A DNA stretch of 64,000 nucleotides. Origin: Sphingomonas_B tabacisoli. GTDB lineage: Bacteria > Pseudomonadota > Alphaproteobacteria > Sphingomonadales > Sphingomonadaceae. A program made the position numbers and the translations under genes. Positions 59,523 through 64,000 of this stretch are shown here, in pieces. How positions within the stretch are numbered: the first letter of the stretch is position 1; each line of letters starts with the position of its first letter. Location: contig NZ_JBHUDY010000001.1 in NCBI RefSeq assembly GCF_042678385.1, forward strand, positions 2,108,001-2,172,000. The letters are read 5' to 3'. The notes below the pieces were generated by a model that did not search any database, was not told the origin of the DNA, and worked only from the letters and a program-made list of their open reading frames with translations.

Positions 59523-62500
59523 TTGCCGTTCTCCACCAAGAGCTGCACAGGGCCGATCAGGCCTGAAGGGCGCAGCGGCGCGTCGGGCCGGTAGGTCGGA
59601 AGCGCTGTCCAAGCGATCATTTTCGCGCCAGGCTGCGCGTCGCCGATCAGCCTGTTGACCCAAAGGTCGGCAACGCGAACTTGCAGCGTGTTCTTGCCCG
59701 CCCGCACAGCCGACCCGATGTCGATCCGGTAGGGCGCGTGCCAGACCGTGCCGACCTGGCTGCCATTGACCCACACTTCGGCGAGGTCGCCGACCCTGCC
59801 GAGATCGAGCAACAGGGGCCGTCCGGGCTTGGCGTCTTTGGGCAGAGGAATCGTCTTGGCATAAGTGGCAACGCCAGAGAAATATTTGATGCCCGGATCG
59901 GCATTGTTCGACAGCGGCACCAAGGCATCGAGGACCGTCGAACCGGGGGCACCGCGGCCCGGCTCGAAGGACACGCTCCAAGGGCCGTCCAGTGTAACCG
60001 CTGACACCGCCGCGGGTTGCGCGACGGTCAGGGAGTCCGTGGTGGCGGGCTTGCGGAAGACGACGAAGAATGAGTCATCCGCCGCAAGGTTGAGCGGCAC
60101 GATCGTCTCAGCGCCTTCGATCCGGTACGATACCGGCTCATACGCCCCGGTATCCGCGCGCCAGATTTCAGGCGCTTTGCGGGAGACGCGGAAGCGCGCT
60201 TCGACATGAGCGGCCCGGTCGCGGCGGTTGGTCAGGAAATAGGCGTCGCCATCGGCGAGCTTGCGGTGCACGAACAGCAGTTCGGCTTCGCCCGAATAAC
60301 TGAAGTCCGGCGCGATGCCGCGCGCCCCCAGCCCCGCCTCGACGGGCTGTCCGGCAATCACGTTCGCCCCGCCCATCCATATGCGGCGAACGAGCGCGTC
60401 GAACTCGAGCTTATCATCCTTGAGACCCGGCGATGCTTCCGGCGCGTCGCCGATGATCGTCACCCCCGCATCGGCGAACTCGGCGATCCGGCGAAGCACC
60501 GGTACTGTCATCTGGCGACTGGTGCCGCCGAGATACAGCGCCTTGTAGCGTACGCCGCTCTTCACGACGAGTTCGTTGCCCTCGACTGAGAGCTGATTGA
60601 GCAATGCATCCGGATTAACGAAGTCGAAGGCGTAGCGCTTCGGCGTGTCGGCCAGCGGCGCCTCCGCATACAGCGCGGTCAGCGGCGCTTCCTCGCCGTA
60701 GAAATAGGCGACGTCGGCGAAGTTGCGGCCTTGCTGCAGCATGAAGCTCGTACGAGCGATGTAGTCGACCCAGGGCTTTGCCATTTCGGCCCAGGTTTCA
60801 TGCCGGTTGAAATATTGCCCGAAGATCGCGAGCGAAAGGCCGGGCAATTTGTCGTCCGTCGGCTGGTGAACCGATGTGTGAATGACCGGCCGGTTGACGC
60901 CGCTCGCGAACTCCAGATCGATGATCCGCCGAAGGTCCGCGGGCGCGAACGCCCAAGGCGACTGCGCGGCAGTCATCGACTCCGCAGCGACGATGTTCTG
61001 GCCATAGAGGTGCGCGACCGAGGCTGCGCCGCGCATGTCGCCGATCAGCGTCGGCCGCGGCAGGCCCTCGCGATTCCAGGTCCAGAGTGCAGCCATCGGC
61101 ACGTCGGCATATTTGCGCATCGTCATGTCATCGCCGAGCGAGGGACGCACATCCTCCAACGCCTCGCCATAGACTTTGAGGCCATTCTCGTGCGCGACCG
61201 CGGCGACGGTGCCGTAATGCTCCGAAGCCATCAGGTCGGCGAGAGTGCGCCGATAATCGTAGAGAAAACGATCGCTATCGGAACGCGAGCCGATGATCGC
61301 GCCGGTGAGCGTCGGCAGGAACGGCGTCGGGTCGTAGCCGCGCAGCCGCTTGAACTGCTCGACCATGCGTGGTGTCCAGTTCGCCGCGCCGACCTCGATG
61401 CTGTCGGTCAGCAACGCGCGGATGCCCCTTCGGCCGATCATGTCCGCGCCGGCCGCGTCCCGGTACATGCCGAGATAGGTCTGGAGGTACTGCCGCACCG
61501 CCGCGCCATCGAACTTGTCGACTTCCAACCCCGTTGCTTCTTCGGGCGCCGGATGGTTGGTGGTGCCGAGCAGCGAGTATCCGAGCCGGACGATCCGCCA
61601 CTTGCCCTTGGGCGGCGTCCACTCGAGCGTGCCGTCCGCCTTCATCCGGTCCGTCAGATCGACGACCTGCTTGGATGCGACACCTACCTGCTCTGGCACG
61701 CCGGCGCTCAGCGCATAATAATCGCGCGCGATCGCATAGCCGGCCTTGGCTTCGAACCGATCGATTTTAGCTTCCGCGCTTAGGCGCAGTTCGGCAATCT
61801 TGACAGGCTTGTCGGGCGCAGGCGGCGGGAAGAAGTTGATCGGCACGGCACCCGGCGCGCCTTCGCCGAGGCCAATGCGCTGCGGCCCGGAGTAAGGCCC
61901 AAGGACGACGCGGAACTCGCGCGCGGTGACCGGCGCGAACGACACGGTGGTGGGGACGTCGCCGACCGGCAGCTTGGCGAGCTTGCGCCAGCTCTTGCCG
62001 TCGCGCGCCTCCAGCACCGGCGTGATCGTCGGGTCGGTGAACACCGATGCTTCGCCCGGCGCGAAGAAGGTGGCGGAGCGGATCGTTCGCGGCGCGGCAT
62101 AAGTCAGCGTGACGGTTCCGCCGCGCGGCACGTCCGTGCCCGTTTCAAGACTGTCGTCGACAAGCGGCGCGGGGTCTACAGGTCCCTTGCTCGATTGAAC
62201 GACGGACGCAGCCTCCGGGCCGACATCGGAAACCGGATAGGCCAGCACGGCGACATCGGCGTAGAAGGTCGGCGGCGCCTTGTGCTCGGCTCCGCCGACA
62301 GCCGCCAGGGGGTCGCTGAGAGGGAGCGTCTGGAACGGCCCGGTGATCGATGGCGGCGCGGGCAGCTTGCCGCTGAAGCGCTTGCCGCCAGTCGCCAGCG
62401 TTTCGCTCCACACCAGCTTCTTCAGTCCATCCTTGGGCTGCACCCACGGTCCGCCCGTCTCGCTCCAGCCGGGCGAGGAGGCGATCGCAAATTCGAGGCC

Positions 62501-62848
62501 CTTGTGATCGGCCTGCTCAACCGCAAAGCGGAACGCATCCTTCCAGTCCGGGTGCATATAGACCAGCCGCTTGTCGACGATCTGCGGGGTCCCGAGATCG
62601 GCGTCGAAATTCTGCACGCCGCCGATGCCCACGCGCCTCATCCAGTCCAGGTCCCTGGCGATGCCGTCCCTCGTGATGTTGCCATTCATCCAGTGCCACC
62701 ACACGCGCGGGCGCGCGCTCTGCGGCGGATTTGCAAAGCCTTGGGCGAGCGGGTCGTTCAGCTCCGCTCCACTGAGCGGGTGAAGAGCGGAACTTGCGAA
62801 GAGGAGTGCGGCAAGCAGGTGCGCTTGGCGCTGGGGACCAGGTGCCAT
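59519..62848 (-). CDS. GH106 family alpha-L-rhamnosidase
   Basis: A 1109-residue secreted enzyme. The signal peptide (about 1-30) precedes the typical opening WWHWMNGNITRDGIARDLDWMRRVGIGGVQNFD, and EFAIASSPGWSETGGPWV follows. A late galactose-binding-like beta domain ends the protein. GH106 enzymes remove rhamnose from flavonoid rutinosides and similar glycosides, and sphingomonads are a known source. I use the ATG at 62848, with AGGAAG seven bases upstream; a TTG five codons earlier is in frame. It follows the esterase gene by 11 bp. Confidence 0.92.
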   Translation of the reverse strand: MAPGPQRQAHLLAALLFASSALHPLSGAELNDPLAQGFANPPQSARPRVWWHWMNGNITRDGIARDLDWMRRVGIGGVQNFDADLGTPQIVDKRLVYMHPDWKDAFRFAVEQADHKGLEFAIASSPGWSETGGPWVQPKDGLKKLVWSETLATGGKRFSGKLPAPPSITGPFQTLPLSDPLAAVGGAEHKAPPTFYADVAVLAYPVSDVGPEAASVVQSSKGPVDPAPLVDDSLETGTDVPRGGTVTLTYAAPRTIRSATFFAPGEASVFTDPTITPVLEARDGKSWRKLAKLPVGDVPTTVSFAPVTAREFRVVLGPYSGPQRIGLGEGAPGAVPINFFPPPAPDKPVKIAELRLSAEAKIDRFEAKAGYAIARDYYALSAGVPEQVGVASKQVVDLTDRMKADGTLEWTPPKGKWRIVRLGYSLLGTTNHPAPEEATGLEVDKFDGAAVRQYLQTYLGMYRDAAGADMIGRRGIRALLTDSIEVGAANWTPRMVEQFKRLRGYDPTPFLPTLTGAIIGSRSDSDRFLYDYRRTLADLMASEHYGTVAAVAHENGLKVYGEALEDVRPSLGDDMTMRKYADVPMAALWTWNREGLPRPTLIGDMRGAASVAHLYGQNIVAAESMTAAQSPWAFAPADLRRIIDLEFASGVNRPVIHTSVHQPTDDKLPGLSLAIFGQYFNRHETWAEMAKPWVDYIARTSFMLQQGRNFADVAYFYGEEAPLTALYAEAPLADTPKRYAFDFVNPDALLNQLSVEGNELVVKSGVRYKALYLGGTSRQMTVPVLRRIAEFADAGVTIIGDAPEASPGLKDDKLEFDALVRRIWMGGANVIAGQPVEAGLGARGIAPDFSYSGEAELLFVHRKLADGDAYFLTNRRDRAAHVEARFRVSRKAPEIWRADTGAYEPVSYRIEGAETIVPLNLAADDSFFVVFRKPATTDSLTVAQPAAVSAVTLDGPWSVSFEPGRGAPGSTVLDALVPLSNNADPGIKYFSGVATYAKTIPLPKDAKPGRPLLLDLGRVGDLAEVWVNGSQVGTVWHAPYRIDIGSAVRAGKNTLQVRVADLWVNRLIGDAQPGAKMIAWTALPTYRPDAPLRPSGLIGPVQLLVENGK

Positions 62849-62859
62849 TCGGGGCTTCC

Positions 62860-63918
62860 TCAAGAGACGGCGAAGGCGCGCCGTAGCGCGTTGAGCTTGG
62901 CTTCAGTGAAGCGTTTCGCCACCCCCGCCCCACTGGCGATCATGTCAAACCCGTGGAAAGCGCCCGGAACCACTACCAGCTCGGTCGGCACGGCCGCATC
63001 GATCAATCGTCGCGCATATTCCATGTCTTCAGAGACGAACAAATCGAGCGCGCCGACACCGATCCAGGCCGGCGGAAGGCCGGCGAGATCGGCCGTTCGG
63101 GCCGGGACTGCGCGCGCCGGAACGTTAGCGCCGCCCAGGGCTTGCCCCAGAAACGAGCGCCAGCCGAATCGGTTGGCTTCTGCATTCCAGCCAAGCTTGC
63201 CGATTTGCGTCGGCACTGCGCGCGTCGTTCCCGTACGATCGTCTAGCATCGGATAGACAAGGGCCTGGAATAGCAGCGGAACCTCGCCACGATCCCGCGC
63301 AGTGATGGCGAGCAATGCAGCGTGTCCGCCGCCTGCGCTTTCGCCCATCACTGCAATCCGCCGCCGATCGACGCCTAACTCCCCGGCATTGGCGTGCAGC
63401 CATTTCAGGCCCGCGTAATTGTCCTCGATCGAGTCCGCGTATCGGCTCTCGGGAGCCAAGCGGTAATCCACCGTGACGACCGTGCAGTCGAGCGCGGTCG
63501 ACAGCTCCTGAAGGTCGCGAACGCCGATTTTGGCGGTCCCCATGATGAATCCGCCGCCATGCGTGTGGAGGACGGCGGGCCGCACGCCGCCGCGCCTGGC
63601 GTTTATGACGTACAGCCGCACGTCGGGCGCACCCTGTGGCCCGGGGATTCGCCGTTCAGCCACGGGCACGTCGACGAGCAGCGGCTTCTCATAGCGCGCC
63701 ATACCCGCCCGCATCTGGGGTAAGGTCTTCTCGGATGGCAGTTGGAACTGTGCGCTCGTCGCCAGCATCTCGGCGGCGGCTGCCCTAAGCTCCGGATCCA
63801 CCAGCGCCAGCGGATCGCCCAGGGGGCCGGCCACCTCTGCCGCAAGCGGTGAAAGCGCGAAGCCAGCGGCCAGCGTTGCGCCGAGGCGGGCAATGTCGCG
63901 CCGGTTCAGCCCGCTCAT
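62860..63918 (-). CDS. Tat-exported HSL-type alpha/beta hydrolase (esterase)
   Basis: A 352-residue esterase. A twin-arginine leader (NRRDIARLGATLAAGFAL) precedes the hormone-sensitive-lipase motifs HGGGF at 120-124 and the nucleophile S194 in GESAGGG; FHGF at the end holds the catalytic histidine. It may remove acetyl or acyl groups from glycosides so that GH106 can act. The ATG at 63918 shares ATGA with the stop of the gene upstream, and a longer in-frame reading is not needed. Confidence 0.88.
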   Translation of the reverse strand: MSGLNRRDIARLGATLAAGFALSPLAAEVAGPLGDPLALVDPELRAAAAEMLATSAQFQLPSEKTLPQMRAGMARYEKPLLVDVPVAERRIPGPQGAPDVRLYVINARRGGVRPAVLHTHGGGFIMGTAKIGVRDLQELSTALDCTVVTVDYRLAPESRYADSIEDNYAGLKWLHANAGELGVDRRRIAVMGESAGGGHAALLAITARDRGEVPLLFQALVYPMLDDRTGTTRAVPTQIGKLGWNAEANRFGWRSFLGQALGGANVPARAVPARTADLAGLPPAWIGVGALDLFVSEDMEYARRLIDAAVPTELVVVPGAFHGFDMIASGAGVAKRFTEAKLNALRRAFAVS

Positions 63919-64000
63919 TTCGCGTTCCCCCGCGCGGGCGAGAGCAGTCCGCGCGTCTGCAGCCACGCATGGAATTCGTCGAGCATCATTGTGCTGGTTG
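63915..64000 (-). CDS. C-terminal end of an upstream gene (5' part beyond window)
   Basis: The minus strand reads open from the window edge to a TGA at 63915-63917 and encodes an end such as LDEFHAWLQTRGLLSP. The stop overlaps the esterase start as ATGA, so it belongs to the same operon. Too little is visible to name it. Confidence 0.5.
   Translation of the reverse strand, partial: TSTMMLDEFHAWLQTRGLLSPARGNAK

Overview
The window is GC-rich, densely packed bacterial DNA with many ATGA, GTGA and TGATG start/stop overlaps. It looks like an alphaproteobacterium of the Sphingomonadaceae. The reasons are a complete protocatechuate 4,5-cleavage (lig) pathway, a large TonB-dependent receptor, a GH106 rhamnosidase and many GFO/IDH/MocA and TIM-barrel sugar enzymes. 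I saw no tRNA, rRNA, CRISPR array, insertion sequence or phage gene. Almost everything is catabolic.

Layout. (1) 1-6151 holds genes for D-amino-acid and cell-wall amino-sugar salvage: a secreted D-aminoacylase-type amidohydrolase, dgcA and dgcN (N-acetyl-D-glutamate racemase and the partner acetyltransferase), a LysR regulator, an N-acetylglucosamine-type kinase, and murQ on the other strand. (2) 6211-17767 is a complete protocatechuate 4,5-cleavage locus around a LysR regulator with two helix-turn-helix domains. On the left are ligK, ligU, ligI and an aldo/keto reductase. On the right are a DUF1932 oxidoreductase, ligJ, a DUF2218 protein, a Rieske oxygenase, ligA, ligB, ligC and pobA. Together they take 4-hydroxybenzoate to pyruvate and oxaloacetate. 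(3) 17764-22484 is a five-gene operon for a second aromatic substrate: FAD monooxygenase, extradiol (VOC) dioxygenase, alpha/beta hydrolase, cupin and fumarylacetoacetate-hydrolase-like enzyme. (4) 22600-51363 is a glycoside island. It has a GMC sugar oxidase with its gluconate-2-dehydrogenase-subunit-3 partner, a TonB receptor, several sugar transporters, three TIM-barrel isomerase-like enzymes, two Gfo-type dehydrogenases, a GH3 glucosidase and a second Rieske oxygenase. At its core is a two-gene C-glycoside deglycosidase (36025-37439). A TetR regulator, a sugar symporter and xylB-xylA end the region. (5) 52791-64000 holds a GntR regulator, an L-arabonate-type dehydratase opposite an L-arabinose 1-dehydrogenase-like gene, an SGLT-type Na+/sugar symporter, and an operon of esterase, GH106 alpha-L-rhamnosidase and ThuA protein.

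How the parts may work together. My inference is that regions 2-5 form a programme for plant phenolic glycosides, flavonoid C- and O-glycosides being the best guess. Outer sugars would be removed by GH106 and GH3. The C-linked sugar would be oxidised at C3 by the GMC or Gfo enzymes and then released by the two-subunit deglycosidase. Aglycone rings would be opened by the 17.8-22.5 kb operon and by the lig pathway, while xylose and arabinose are handled locally. Supporting this, an inverted repeat close to AGAA-N6-TTCT-A-R-T occurs in every promoter-bearing intergenic gap between 22.5 and 48.4 kb (nine sites). One of these sites lies directly in front of the TetR gene. I could not find this motif in the promoter gaps outside that span. 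The regulon and the actual substrate are hypotheses.
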